A DNA stretch of 64,000 bases from Kocuria rosea subsp. polaris (GTDB lineage: Bacteria; Actinomycetota; Actinomycetes; Actinomycetales; Micrococcaceae): assembly GCA_023896275.1 (NCBI GenBank), contig MLDA01000020.1, positions 1 through 64,000 of the forward strand, given 5' to 3'. A program made the translations under genes and the position numbers. The notes beneath the pieces were generated by a model. That model was not told where the DNA came from and searched no databases. It saw only the letters and a program-made list of their open reading frames with translations. The stretch's first letter is position 1, and each line of letters opens with the position of its first letter. Below are positions 41,655-49,868 of this stretch, one piece after another.

Positions 41655-42754
41655 CGGCGCCCGCCCGCGCCCTGACCGCCGAGGCGGGACTGTGCTTCGT
41701 TGGCGACCGTGAGCAGCCGACCACCCAGATGAGCGACGGCCATCCGGCGCTCGGTGCCGAGCCGGGAGAGCCCTAGGCGGGCGCCGGCGGCTAGGTGGGC
41801 GTCGTAGTCGAGGGCGTGCGCCTCGTACCCGAGCGCGCGCAGCCGCCCGGCCTGCTGCGCGGCCGGCAGCGGCGAGCGCCGGTCCAGCTGCGTGACCAGC
41901 ACGACGACGCGGCCGGCTGCGACGAGCCGACGCAGATAGGGGCCGGAGAGTTGGGCGATGGCATCCTCGATGCCGCTCATCGTCGCCGGCACCACCCACA
42001 GCGCGGCGTGGGCATCGGCAAGGGCGGCGGCCGTCGTCGGCTGGTTCACCCCGGCGGGGCAGTCGAGCAGGGTGATGGGGAAGTACCGCGAGACGCTTGC
42101 GCAGGCCTCGCGCACGAGGGACCCGGCCGGGGGCGGGCCGTCGGCGGCGCCCGCGCTCGCAGTGGCGAGCAGGTTCTCGCGCACCGGGGCGAGCATCGCG
42201 CGCATGTCGTGCGCACTCGGCAGGCGGCCCCCGGTGGTCTCCGGGACGAGCTGGGCGAACGTCGCTGCGGTTGCCTGCGCGTCCACGCCGAGGCGCAGGC
42301 CGAGCGTGCCGTGGCCGAGCGCGAGGTCGAGGGCGGCGACCGTGTCCTGGCGGACCGCGGAGTAGAGGCGGGCCAGCAGGGCGGCGGCCGTCGTCGTGCC
42401 GGCGCCGCCGCGCGTCGAGAAGACGGCGACGCGCCGCCCCGTCGTGACGGGCGCCTGGGCCTCGGCCGCGGCGGCCGCGAGGTCCGCGGCGGAGGTGTCG
42501 GAGCCGAAGACCCGGCGCAGGGTGCGCCCGAGGCCGCCCGAGGCGCCGGAGACGTGTGAGAGGCGCAGCAGGTCGAAGCCCAGCGCCTGGCCGACGGCGG
42601 GGTCCACGCGGCCGCCGGCGGGCGGTGCCGGCCGCCGCGGCGCCGGGTCGCGCTCGGCGCGCCGGGAAGCGCGCGAGGGCGCCGGGGCCCACGGGTCAAC
42701 GACGCGCAGCTGCTGCGCCTCGGGGCCGGTGTGGGGGTCGTTGGTCGACGTCAT
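41651..42754 (-). CDS. MinD/ParA-like ATPase of the type VII cluster
   Basis: A 367-residue P-loop protein. A Pro/Ala/Arg-rich N-terminal tail of about 100 residues precedes the deviant Walker A VFSTRGGAGTTTAAALLARL (about 111-130). ALDLALGHGTLGLRL and LLDCPAGVNQP follow as Walker A' and B-like parts. It resembles CpaE/EspI-type partners found next to eccD and eccC in ESX loci; the exact role (regulation or substrate delivery) is not known. GAGGAA precedes the ATG. It is translationally coupled to eccC and follows eccD by 17 bases. Confidence 0.82.
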   Translation of the reverse strand: MTSTNDPHTGPEAQQLRVVDPWAPAPSRASRRAERDPAPRRPAPPAGGRVDPAVGQALGFDLLRLSHVSGASGGLGRTLRRVFGSDTSAADLAAAAAEAQAPVTTGRRVAVFSTRGGAGTTTAAALLARLYSAVRQDTVAALDLALGHGTLGLRLGVDAQATAATFAQLVPETTGGRLPSAHDMRAMLAPVRENLLATASAGAADGPPPAGSLVREACASVSRYFPITLLDCPAGVNQPTTAAALADAHAALWVVPATMSGIEDAIAQLSGPYLRRLVAAGRVVVLVTQLDRRSPLPAAQQAGRLRALGYEAHALDYDAHLAAGARLGLSRLGTERRMAVAHLGGRLLTVANEAQSRLGGQGAGGRR

Positions 42755-42771
42755 CGGTCGCTTCCTCGTCT

Positions 42772-44130
42772 CTAGAAGGACTTCAACAGCAGGGCGAAGA
42801 CGCCGCAGTAGCCGACGATCAACGGGATCGTGGCGACGACGGCGAGGGACTCGATCCGCCCGCCGAGCTGCCGCAGCCGGGCCTGGGTATGCTCGGGCAG
42901 CCGGACAGTCAGGCCCAGCCCGGCGCCGACGGCGGCGGCGAGCACGGCGATCGGGACGATCCACGCGAGCGGGCCCGCGACGTCGACGAGGTGCAGGCAC
43001 CCGGAGACGACGCCGGCGGCCCCGGCCGCGTAGAGGCTGTACCGCTCGATGGCCAGCGGGAACGCCCGCGCCCGCAGCACCGTCGCGACCGTCAGGCACA
43101 GCAGCAGCGGCATCGTCCATTCGGGCCGCCCGGACTCGGCGAGGAGCCAGAGGCCTAGGCCGGCCGAGACGGCGGTCGCCACCGTCGAGTAGCGCAGGGC
43201 GCCGTGGGCGCCGTGAATTGCCGCGACGGCGTCGTACCGCATGATCGTGGCACCCTCGGCGCGGGCGTCGTCGAGCCCGGCGAGGCCGGATGCGGACAGG
43301 GCGATCGACGGCAGCAGCCCGAGTACGACGACGGAACCGAGCGCGCCGATGGCCGCGACGGCGGGCCCGGCCGGGACCGACTCGGCGGTCGCCCAGCCGG
43401 CCAGCGGGAACGCGCCCGCCCAGACGGCGGCGAGCGCGCCCGCGACCCCGGCCGTCGTCAGGACGGCGCCGGGCCGGTCGGAGACGCCGGCCAGCGCCGC
43501 GATGAGCGCCACGACGACGGCGGCGGCGAGCAGGGCGAACCCGTAGGCCGGGAGCCACTCCCAGTGCCACAGGCCGACGACGGCCAGTGCCGCCCCGGTG
43601 ACCTGGAGGGTGGCCGCGACCGGGCGCGAGGCCGCCACCAGTGCCGCACCCGTGGCCAAGAGGCCGGCGCCGCACGCGAGCAGGATCCACCACATGCTCG
43701 CTGCGGCATACTCATTCGTCAGCAGCCAGGCGCCGAACACTGCGGCGAGTCCGGCGGCGACGCCGGAACCGATCACGACGTCGCGATCCCGCCACGCGCC
43801 GCCGACGGACTCGGCCTCGTTGACCACCGCGTCCGTGACGTCGTAGACGACCGCGGGCGGCGGCGCCTCGTCGTTGCTGAACAGGCTCAGCGTCGATCCG
43901 TCGACGATGCCGGCGGCGGCGAGCGTGGAGCTGGCCGGCAGCGGCTCACCCGTGTCCGTGAGCAGGACTTTGGAGGCCACGCGTTCGCCCGGGGTATCGC
44001 CGAGCAGCCGCAGGATCTGCGGCATCAGCGTCCCGACCTCGGCCGTCGAGGGCAGCAGCAGGTCCAGGCGCCGGTGCTCGCCGGCCAGGGTGACGCGGGT
44101 GTAGGTGCTTGTTGCGATCGCTTGGCTCAT
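42772..44130 (-). CDS. eccD: Type VII secretion membrane protein EccD
   Basis: A 452-residue protein: a ubiquitin-like YukD domain at residues 1-80 (YTRVTLAGEHRRLDLLLPS) and about eleven membrane spans. This combination defines EccD, the channel-forming component of the ESX membrane complex. The start at 44130 has AGGCAGGAC just upstream; nine codons further back the frame is open but not homologous. It lies 8 bases after the small membrane protein gene and before the MinD-like ATPase. Confidence 0.92.
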   Translation of the reverse strand: MSQAIATSTYTRVTLAGEHRRLDLLLPSTAEVGTLMPQILRLLGDTPGERVASKVLLTDTGEPLPASSTLAAAGIVDGSTLSLFSNDEAPPPAVVYDVTDAVVNEAESVGGAWRDRDVVIGSGVAAGLAAVFGAWLLTNEYAAASMWWILLACGAGLLATGAALVAASRPVAATLQVTGAALAVVGLWHWEWLPAYGFALLAAAVVVALIAALAGVSDRPGAVLTTAGVAGALAAVWAGAFPLAGWATAESVPAGPAVAAIGALGSVVVLGLLPSIALSASGLAGLDDARAEGATIMRYDAVAAIHGAHGALRYSTVATAVSAGLGLWLLAESGRPEWTMPLLLCLTVATVLRARAFPLAIERYSLYAAGAAGVVSGCLHLVDVAGPLAWIVPIAVLAAAVGAGLGLTVRLPEHTQARLRQLGGRIESLAVVATIPLIVGYCGVFALLLKSF

Positions 44131-44138
44131 GTCCTGCC

Positions 44139-44417
44139 TCAGGCTTCCAGCGCCCACGGGGCGTCGATGACGAGTTCGACGGCGGCCCGGAGCTTCTCCT
44201 TCTCCGCGGCCTGCTGCGCGAAGATGTTCGTGATGAACGAGACGCCGACGCAGACCGCCGCGATGAGGGCGGCGATCACGATGCTCACGAGGAAGAGCTT
44301 CAGCGGCGACTTCCAGCGCCGCTCCGTCGGGTTGCTCCCGTAGAGGAGCGCATCCGTCAGCCGGGCACGGCGGACGGTGACGGACTCGATGAGTTGCGCG
44401 TCGAACTCCGATGACAT
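44139..44417 (-). CDS. Small one-span membrane protein of the type VII cluster
   Basis: A 92-residue protein with a basic N-terminal half (VTVRRARLTDALLYGSNPTERRWK), one span (LFLVSIVIAALIAAVCVGVSF) and a short C-terminal segment (FAQQAAEKEKLRAAVEL). The N-terminal layout recalls the start of EccB proteins (basic segment followed by one span), but the large periplasmic domain of EccB is absent. It is the first gene of the minus-strand operon, with AGAGGA before the ATG. A truncated EccB-like subunit is one possibility; it is inference. Confidence 0.65.
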   Translation of the reverse strand: MSSEFDAQLIESVTVRRARLTDALLYGSNPTERRWKSPLKLFLVSIVIAALIAAVCVGVSFITNIFAQQAAEKEKLRAAVELVIDAPWALEA

Positions 44418-44514
44418 GCGGTCCTCTCTCGGTGCCTCGGGCGTGCTGTGCGGGTGTGCTCGTTGCGGTCCATCATGTCAGGTCGGGGGTGAAGACGGCG
44501 TGAATTTCTGCCGT

Positions 44515-44534
44515 GATGGGTAGTTCTCCCCATC
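44515..44534. repeat. Short inverted repeat in the type VII divergent promoter region
   Basis: GATGGG and CCCATC around an 8-base loop, upstream of the WXG100-like promoter. A possible operator; no regulator gene lies beside it. Confidence 0.3.
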
Positions 44535-44542
44535 CGCCGGCC

Positions 44543-44571
44543 TTGACCCGGGCCTCCTTGCGCCGTTGGAT
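44543..44571 (+). promoter_or_regulatory. Promoter for the WXG100-like pair
   Basis: TTGACC (44543-44548), a 17-base spacer and TTGGAT (44566-44571), about 80 bases before the first ATG. Confidence 0.45.
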
Positions 44572-44652
44572 GGATATACGCCCGGCAGGCGGGTGACGGC
44601 GAGCGGACCACGAGGTTTCGCCGCGCAACATATCGAACACAGAGGAGACCCC

Positions 44653-45006
44653 ATGGGTGACTTCAAGGGACGCATGAGCGTCGGCTCAGTGGCCGACGCG
44701 TCGAAGCAGTCGGAGGACTCCGGCCTCACGCTCATCAAGCTGGTCGAAGAGATGCTCGACGGTGTGGAGGAACTGCAGACCACGTTCAAGGGCGCCGCAG
44801 CCGCCGAGTTCGTGCAGGTCATCAACGAGGGCTCCCGCGTCCAGGGCGAGCTCATCGCCGCCCTCGCATCGATCTCCTCCGGCCAGGCCGAGACCGCGAA
44901 GGCCTACTTGGACATGGACGCCGAGATGGAGGGCGAGGGCCGCGACGCAGCTTCCGTCGCCTCGGCGACCTCCGGCAACACCGGCTTCAACCTCGGCGGC
45001 CGCTAG
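44653..45006 (+). CDS. WXG100-like type VII substrate with YxxxD signal
   Basis: A 117-residue helical protein. The helix-turn-helix has FKG (TTFKGAAAAEF, about residues 43-53) where canonical members have WXG. The export motif YxxxD is present as YLDMD (about 91-95), after the second helix, followed by a Gly/Ser-rich tail. GAGGAGACCCC precedes the ATG. It is paired with the next gene, and together they probably form the heterodimer carried by EccC. It is divergent from the eccD operon. Confidence 0.8.
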   Translation: MGDFKGRMSVGSVADASKQSEDSGLTLIKLVEEMLDGVEELQTTFKGAAAAEFVQVINEGSRVQGELIAALASISSGQAETAKAYLDMDAEMEGEGRDAASVASATSGNTGFNLGGR

Positions 45007-45060
45007 GCCCGCCGCACGGCGAACCAGCGAACGACAGACACCAGGCAAAGGACACAGGAC

Positions 45061-45372
45061 ATGGGCAAGGGCAACAGCGACGTCATCCAGTTCGATACCG
45101 CCAGCGCGGCGCAGATGGAGGGCACCGTCCTGCGCATCGCGGGCCGGATCGAATCCATCATCGGCGACCGCGAGCAGCAGGCGAAGTTCGTCCAGGACAA
45201 CTGGGACGACGCCAACAACCGCGAGGGCTACGACGCGAAGGAGAAGGCGTGGATGTCCGCCGGCCAGGACACGCTGGCACTCGTCCAGCGCATCCGGAAG
45301 CTCCTCGAGCAGAACCAGGTCACGGCGGTCGGCGCCGGCCGCAAGGTCGGCAACATCATCGACAGCATCTGA
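45061..45372 (+). CDS. WXG100-like partner protein
   Basis: A 103-residue helical protein. NWDDANNREGYDAKEKAW (about residues 48-65) occupies the turn; WDD replaces WXG. There is no YxxxD at the C terminus, as expected for the partner without signal. ATG follows AAAGGACACAGGAC, 54 bases after the first substrate gene, so they are probably one transcript. With its neighbour it is the likely substrate pair of the local type VII system. Confidence 0.78.
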   Translation: MGKGNSDVIQFDTASAAQMEGTVLRIAGRIESIIGDREQQAKFVQDNWDDANNREGYDAKEKAWMSAGQDTLALVQRIRKLLEQNQVTAVGAGRKVGNIIDSI

Positions 45373-45424
45373 ATCCCGTTCGGCCCCGCAACCTGCCGGT
45401 AAGGTGAGCGCGGGCACATAGGTG

Positions 45425-45452
45425 TAGACGGCGTCGTACTGGCAATTAGACT
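45425..45452 (+). promoter_or_regulatory. Promoter before the ferredoxin reductase gene
   Basis: TAGACG (45425-45430), a 16-base spacer and TAGACT (45447-45452), about 57 bases before the GTG start. Confidence 0.4.
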
Positions 45453-45508
45453 AGTGTGCCGTGCGCTAATACTCCCGCGTGCCCGCGAACCCTCCGGAAG
45501 GAAACCAC

Positions 45509-46990
45509 GTGTCCAACCCTGCTGAGGTCGAGACCGCGGCTGTCGACGCCGCTCCGGCCAATCGCCCGCTGCGCGTTGCCATCATCGGCGCCGGCCCCGC
45601 CGGCGTCTACGCTGCGGACATCCTGACCAAGGCCGAGCGCGACTTCGAGGTCTCGATCGATCTCTTCGACGCCTACCCGGCGCCCTACGGGCTGATCCGC
45701 TACGGCGTGGCCCCGGACCACCCGCGTATCAAGGGCATCGTCAAGGCGCTGCACAAGGTGCTCGACCGCGGTGACATTCGCTTCATCGGCAACGTGACCT
45801 ACGGCCGCGACCTGCTGCTCTCCGACATCCGCGCGATGTACGACGCGGTCATCTTCTCCACCGGCGCCATCAAGGACGCCCCGATGAACGTGCCCGGCGT
45901 CGAGCTCGAGGGGTCCTACGGGGCCGCCGACTTCGTCTCCTGGTACGACGGACACCCCGACGTGCCGCGCGAGTGGCCGCTGGACGCCGAGCAGGTCGCC
46001 GTCATCGGCAACGGCAACGTGGCCCTCGACGTCGCCCGCGTGCTCTCCAAGCACGCCGACGACCTGCTGTCCACGGAGATCCCGGACAACGTCTACGCGG
46101 GCCTGAAGTCTTCGCCCGTCACCGACGTGCACGTGTTCGGGCGCCGCGGCCCCGCCCAGGTGAAGTTCACCCCGCTCGAGCTCCGCGAGCTCTCCCACAG
46201 CCGCGACGTCGACATCGTGCTCTACCCGGAGGACTTCGACTTCGACGCCGCCTCCGACGAGGCGATCAAGACCAACAACCAGGTCAAGACCATGGTCTCC
46301 ACGCTCACCAACTGGCTCGTCGAGCAGGAGGACCGCGAGGAGAACCCGGAGCACGTCCCGGCAAGCCGCCGCCTGCACCTCCATTTCCTGCACACGCCCG
46401 TCGAGATCGTCGGCGAAGACGGCCGCGTCGTCGGCATGCGCTTCGAGCGCAACGAGCTCGACGGCACCGCCAACGTCCGCGGCACCGGCGAGATCGTCGA
46501 GTACCCGCTGCAGGCCGTCTACCGGGCCATTGGCTACTTCGGCTCCGAACTGCCCGAGCTGGAGTTCGACGCCAAGCGCGGCGTCATCGTGAACGACGGC
46601 GGCCGCGTCCTGGACGCGGACGGCGCCCCGGTGCCCGGCATCTACACGACGGGCTGGATCAAGCGCGGCCCCATCGGCCTCATCGGCCACACCAAGGGCG
46701 ACGCCCTGGAGACGGTAGGCAACCTCCTCGAGGACCGCACCGAACTGCCGGCGGCCTCCGAACCCGACGAGCAGGCGATCCTCGACTTCCTTCAGGGCCG
46801 CGGCATCGAGTACACGACGTGGGAGGGCTGGCTGACCCTCGACGCGCACGAGCGCGCCCTCGGCGAGGCCGCGGGCACGCTGTCGACCGACGCCGGCGAG
46901 ATCACCCGCGAGCGTATCAAGGTTGTCCCCCGCGAAGAGATGGTCCGCGTCTCCCAGCAGATCCCGGCCGCAGCGAATGCCGACGCATGA
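45509..46990 (+). CDS. Ferredoxin-NADP reductase (FprA/adrenodoxin reductase type)
   Basis: A 493-residue flavoprotein passing electrons between NADPH and ferredoxin. The FAD-binding motif VAIIGAGPAGVYAAD (about residues 23-37), the family block YPAPYGLIRYGVAPDHPRIK (about 62-81), the NADPH motif AVIGNGNVALDVARVL (about 167-182), FGRRGPAQVKFTPLEL and GWIKRGPIGLIGHTK are all present. A GTG at 45509 behind CGGAAGGAAACCAC is preferred over the GTG ten codons upstream, which has no binding site. The stop overlaps the next ATG, so the DUF368 gene is coupled. Confidence 0.92.
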   Translation: MSNPAEVETAAVDAAPANRPLRVAIIGAGPAGVYAADILTKAERDFEVSIDLFDAYPAPYGLIRYGVAPDHPRIKGIVKALHKVLDRGDIRFIGNVTYGRDLLLSDIRAMYDAVIFSTGAIKDAPMNVPGVELEGSYGAADFVSWYDGHPDVPREWPLDAEQVAVIGNGNVALDVARVLSKHADDLLSTEIPDNVYAGLKSSPVTDVHVFGRRGPAQVKFTPLELRELSHSRDVDIVLYPEDFDFDAASDEAIKTNNQVKTMVSTLTNWLVEQEDREENPEHVPASRRLHLHFLHTPVEIVGEDGRVVGMRFERNELDGTANVRGTGEIVEYPLQAVYRAIGYFGSELPELEFDAKRGVIVNDGGRVLDADGAPVPGIYTTGWIKRGPIGLIGHTKGDALETVGNLLEDRTELPAASEPDEQAILDFLQGRGIEYTTWEGWLTLDAHERALGEAAGTLSTDAGEITRERIKVVPREEMVRVSQQIPAAANADA

Positions 46991-47955
46991 GTCAGCGACC
47001 GGTTGAAAGCGAGGGTGCCGTGACCACTCCCAAGCAGACTCCTTCGCTCGAGCGTCGCGCCGCGGTGCCTCAGGTCGTCGCCAACGTCCTGCGCGGCGGC
47101 CTGATCGGCGCCGTTGAGGTCATGCCGGGCGTCAGCGGCGGCACGGTCGCGCTCGTCGTCATGATCTACGAGCGCCTCATCGCGTCGGCCTCGGCGGCGA
47201 TCGCCGGGTTCTTCCTCCTCGCCACGGGGCTGTTCCGCGGCGCCGACGTGCGCCGCCGCGGCCTGAACCGGCTGCGCGAGGTCGACTGGCTCCTGATCGT
47301 TCCGCTCGTGATCGGCATGGGCGCCGCGATCCTGACCATGTCGCACGTGATGGAGTCCCTCGTCGAGAACCACCCGACGCTCATGCGGGCCGCCTTCTTC
47401 GGGATGGTGCTCGTCTCGCTGCTCATCCCCATCCGCATGGCCGGGGACTGGCGCGTGCGCGACTGGCTGTACTTCGGCGTCGCCGGCGCCGTGACCGCGA
47501 TCGCGGTGAGCCTGCCCTCGGCGCCGCTGGAGATCACCCCGCTGACGATCATGGGGTGCGCGGCGATCGCCGTCTGCGCGCTGGCCCTGCCCGGTCTCTC
47601 CGGCTCCTTCCTGCTCCTGGCGTTGGGGATGTACGAGCCGACGCTGGAGGCCGTGAACAACCGCGACTTCGGCTACCTCGGCCTGTTCCTGCTCGGTGCC
47701 GCCACGGGTGGCGTGGTGATTATCCTGGGCCTGCGGCGCTTGCTGCGCACGCGCCACCACGTAACGATGGTCGTCGTCACGGGCCTCATGGCGGGCGGCC
47801 TCCGCGCCCTGTGGCCGTGGCAGGACGAAGCCCGCAACATCGTCGCCGTCGAACCCGGAAGCCTCGGGCCGGTCATCGCGCTCGCCGTTGCGGGCGCCGT
47901 CGTCGTGGGTGTCGGGGTCTGGGTCGAGCACCGGCTGTCGTCGCGCCGGCCCTAA
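46987..47955 (+). CDS. DUF368 membrane protein, probable polyprenyl-phosphate transporter
   Basis: A 322-residue membrane protein with about eight to nine spans. The family signature is GGLIGAVEVMPGVSGGTVALV (about residues 36-56), repeated in weaker form as ALPGLSGSFLLLALGMYEPT. DUF368 proteins (PopT) have been described as undecaprenyl-phosphate recycling transporters; that function is taken from the family. The ATG at 46987 overlaps the reductase stop (ATGA). A GTG at 47021 behind GAGGG is an alternative start. Confidence 0.88.
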   Translation: MSQRPVESEGAVTTPKQTPSLERRAAVPQVVANVLRGGLIGAVEVMPGVSGGTVALVVMIYERLIASASAAIAGFFLLATGLFRGADVRRRGLNRLREVDWLLIVPLVIGMGAAILTMSHVMESLVENHPTLMRAAFFGMVLVSLLIPIRMAGDWRVRDWLYFGVAGAVTAIAVSLPSAPLEITPLTIMGCAAIAVCALALPGLSGSFLLLALGMYEPTLEAVNNRDFGYLGLFLLGAATGGVVIILGLRRLLRTRHHVTMVVVTGLMAGGLRALWPWQDEARNIVAVEPGSLGPVIALAVAGAVVVGVGVWVEHRLSSRRP

Positions 47956-47970
47956 ACCGCCCGCGGGATT

Positions 47971-48000
47971 TGATACATCATCCCTCGGGATGATGTGTCA
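47971..48000. repeat. 30-bp palindrome (terminator or operator)
   Basis: Two 13-base arms pair with one mismatch around CTCG. It follows the DUF368 stop by 15 bases and its right arm contains the only candidate -35 (GTGTCA) for the next operon. It can therefore act as a terminator, as an operator, or both. Confidence 0.55.
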
Positions 48001-48023
48001 CGGTGTACCCGTAGACGTAAGAT
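47995..48023 (+). promoter_or_regulatory. Promoter of the MacAB-like operon
   Basis: GTGTCA (47995-48000), a 17-base spacer and TAAGAT (48018-48023). The -35 overlaps the palindrome. Confidence 0.42.
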
Positions 48024-48114
48024 CGTCGGGCGACTTCTCGGCGGTGATCAGGTCTTTCCCGTCAGGATCGCGAGTTCGAACACCCGAATTGATCCTTGCG
48101 AAACGAGTACCTGA

Positions 48115-49164
48115 ATGAGTAGCAGTCGTGCTGTGCGCCGCACAGTCGTCGCGGTCCTGTGGTTGGCGATCGGCCTCCTGATCGCCGTGAGCCTTGTGAA
48201 GCTCGCCTTCTTCGGCGGCGCGGTCGGTGCCGCCGACGATGCGTTGTACCCCACGGGGCAGATCCCGGTGGAGGCGGTCTCGGTGGAGACGGGGACGGTG
48301 GAGAACAGCCTCGCCATCGACGGGACGATTACGCTTGATTCCGCGGAGAAGGCGCTCGCGCCCGCCGATGGTGAGGTCAACTACGCCTTCGTGGCTGCGG
48401 GCGACCGCGTCGTGAAGGGTGAGCGGATCCTCCAGGTGCGCAGCGAGGTGCTCCCGGAACCGGCGGACGAGGCGCCGCTCGGCGACGAGGACGACGTCGT
48501 GCTGGTGCCCGCGGCCCCGGAGCCGCGGGTGACCTACACCGACGTCTACGCGCCGGCCGACGGCAAGCTCGCCGATTTCGCGATCCATCTCGGGGACGAG
48601 GTGGCCAAGGACGACGAGCTCGCCACGATTCAGCCGGAGACCTTCACCGCGACGGGCACGATCAACCCACTCGACCGCTACCGGTTGCTCGACGCCTCGC
48701 TGTCGGCGGTCGTGACCATCGAGGGCGGACCCGAACCGTTCGGCTGCGACCGCCTCGTCTTCAGCGACGCCGCCTCCGAGAAGGCCCCGGAGCCGACGGC
48801 CGAAGAGGAGATGATGGGCGAGGAGCCCGGCGGCGAGAACGGCAGTTCCGTGAGCTGCCGCGTGCCGGGACACGTCACCGTCTTCGACGGCCTCAGCATG
48901 TCCATGGAGATCGACGCCGGCACGGTCGACGACGCCGTCGTCGTGCCTGTGACCGCCGTCCGCGGCCTCGTCGGCGCCGGCACCGTCTGGAGTGTGGATG
49001 ACAGCGGGAACGAGACGGAGCGCGACGTCGACCTCGGCGTCACCGACGGCAAGATGGTCCAGGTCACCTCGGGTCTCAAGCCCGGCGACCAGGTCCTGCG
49101 CTTCGTGCCCGGCTCGGACCCGGAGCTTGAGCCCGGGTTCGAGGAGATGGGCTACTACGAATGA
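48115..49164 (+). CDS. MacA/HlyD-like periplasmic adaptor
   Basis: A 349-residue adaptor of an ABC export system. One N-terminal span (VVAVLWLAIGLLIAVSLVKLAFF, residues 11-33) anchors it; the remainder has lipoyl/barrel-sandwich halves (ALAPADGEVNYAFVAAGDRVVKGE and VYAPADGKLADFAIHLGDEVAKD) and a beta-barrel C-terminal part (VPVTAVRGLVGAGTVW, LGVTDGKMVQVTSGLKPGDQV). An acidic insertion (AEEEMMGEEPGGENG, about 225-240) and a Cys pair (FGCDR, VSCRV) suggest a disulphide outside the cell. Its stop overlaps the ATPase start. Confidence 0.84.
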   Translation: MSSSRAVRRTVVAVLWLAIGLLIAVSLVKLAFFGGAVGAADDALYPTGQIPVEAVSVETGTVENSLAIDGTITLDSAEKALAPADGEVNYAFVAAGDRVVKGERILQVRSEVLPEPADEAPLGDEDDVVLVPAAPEPRVTYTDVYAPADGKLADFAIHLGDEVAKDDELATIQPETFTATGTINPLDRYRLLDASLSAVVTIEGGPEPFGCDRLVFSDAASEKAPEPTAEEEMMGEEPGGENGSSVSCRVPGHVTVFDGLSMSMEIDAGTVDDAVVVPVTAVRGLVGAGTVWSVDDSGNETERDVDLGVTDGKMVQVTSGLKPGDQVLRFVPGSDPELEPGFEEMGYYE

Positions 49165-49868
49165 GCGGCGCTGAGCTCCTGAAGCTCGAGGCAGTGACGC
49201 GCAGCGTCCAGCTGCCCGACGACAGCGAACTGCAGATCCTCTCGGGCATCGACCTCACGGTCAGCGAGGGTGACCACATCGCCATCGTCGGCCGCTCCGG
49301 GACGGGAAAATCCACCCTGCTGAACATCCTCGGGCTGCTCGACACGCCCACGTCTGGCACGCTCACGTGGTCCGGCACGGACGCCTCGCGACTGAGTGCC
49401 CGGCGTGCCGCACGCATCCGCGGCCGCGACCTCGGATTCGTCTTCCAGCAGTTCAACCTGCTGCCGGGACGCACCGCCCTGGAGAACGTCATGGCGCCGC
49501 TCATGTACGCGACCGGACGCGACTTCTGGCAGCGGCGGCGGCTCGCGACCGAGTCCCTCGAGCGGGTGGGCCTCGGCGACCGGCTCGACTCAATGCCGCA
49601 GACCCTCTCCGGGGGCGAGCAGCAGCGCGTCGCCATCGCTCGCGCTCTCGTGCGTCGGCCGCGCGTCGTGCTCGCTGACGAACCGACCGGCGCGCTCGAC
49701 GTGACGACCGGGCGGGCGGTCATGGAGCTGCTCGACGCCGCGACCGGCGAGGACGGTTCCGCCCTCATCACCATCACGCACGACAGCAACGTCGCTGCGC
49801 TGGCCCGCGCCCAGTTCCAGCTCGACGGCGGCAGGCTGCACCCGCTCGAAGCGGAGGCTGCGCTGTGA
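49161..49868 (+). CDS. ABC exporter ATPase (MacB/LolD-like)
   Basis: A 235-residue ATPase: GRSGTGKSTLLNILG (about residues 44-58), Q-loop VFQQFNLLPGRTALENV, signature LSGGEQQRVAIARAL (about 151-165) and VVLADEPTGALD (about 171-182). This subgroup energises MacB/FtsX-type permeases. It overlaps the adaptor gene by four bases (ATGA) and the permease by four (GTGA). The transported compound is unknown; antibiotic or peptide export is an inference. Confidence 0.92.
   Translation: MSGAELLKLEAVTRSVQLPDDSELQILSGIDLTVSEGDHIAIVGRSGTGKSTLLNILGLLDTPTSGTLTWSGTDASRLSARRAARIRGRDLGFVFQQFNLLPGRTALENVMAPLMYATGRDFWQRRRLATESLERVGLGDRLDSMPQTLSGGEQQRVAIARALVRRPRVVLADEPTGALDVTTGRAVMELLDAATGEDGSALITITHDSNVAALARAQFQLDGGRLHPLEAEAAL

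Noticed and set aside
38199-41675. A very long open frame on the plus strand opposite eccC (over 1100 codons), and a similar one opposite 13405-16101.
   Set aside because: Open antisense frames arise from GC-rich third-position bias. Their translations are Arg/Gly/Asp/Glu/Val-rich, without domains or signals, and they oppose well-supported genes.
41655-42692. The eccC frame stays open for about 345 codons upstream of the chosen start.
   Set aside because: The upstream part is an Arg/Pro/Ala-rich shadow of the MinD-like gene; homology and the ATGA overlap fix the start at 41654.
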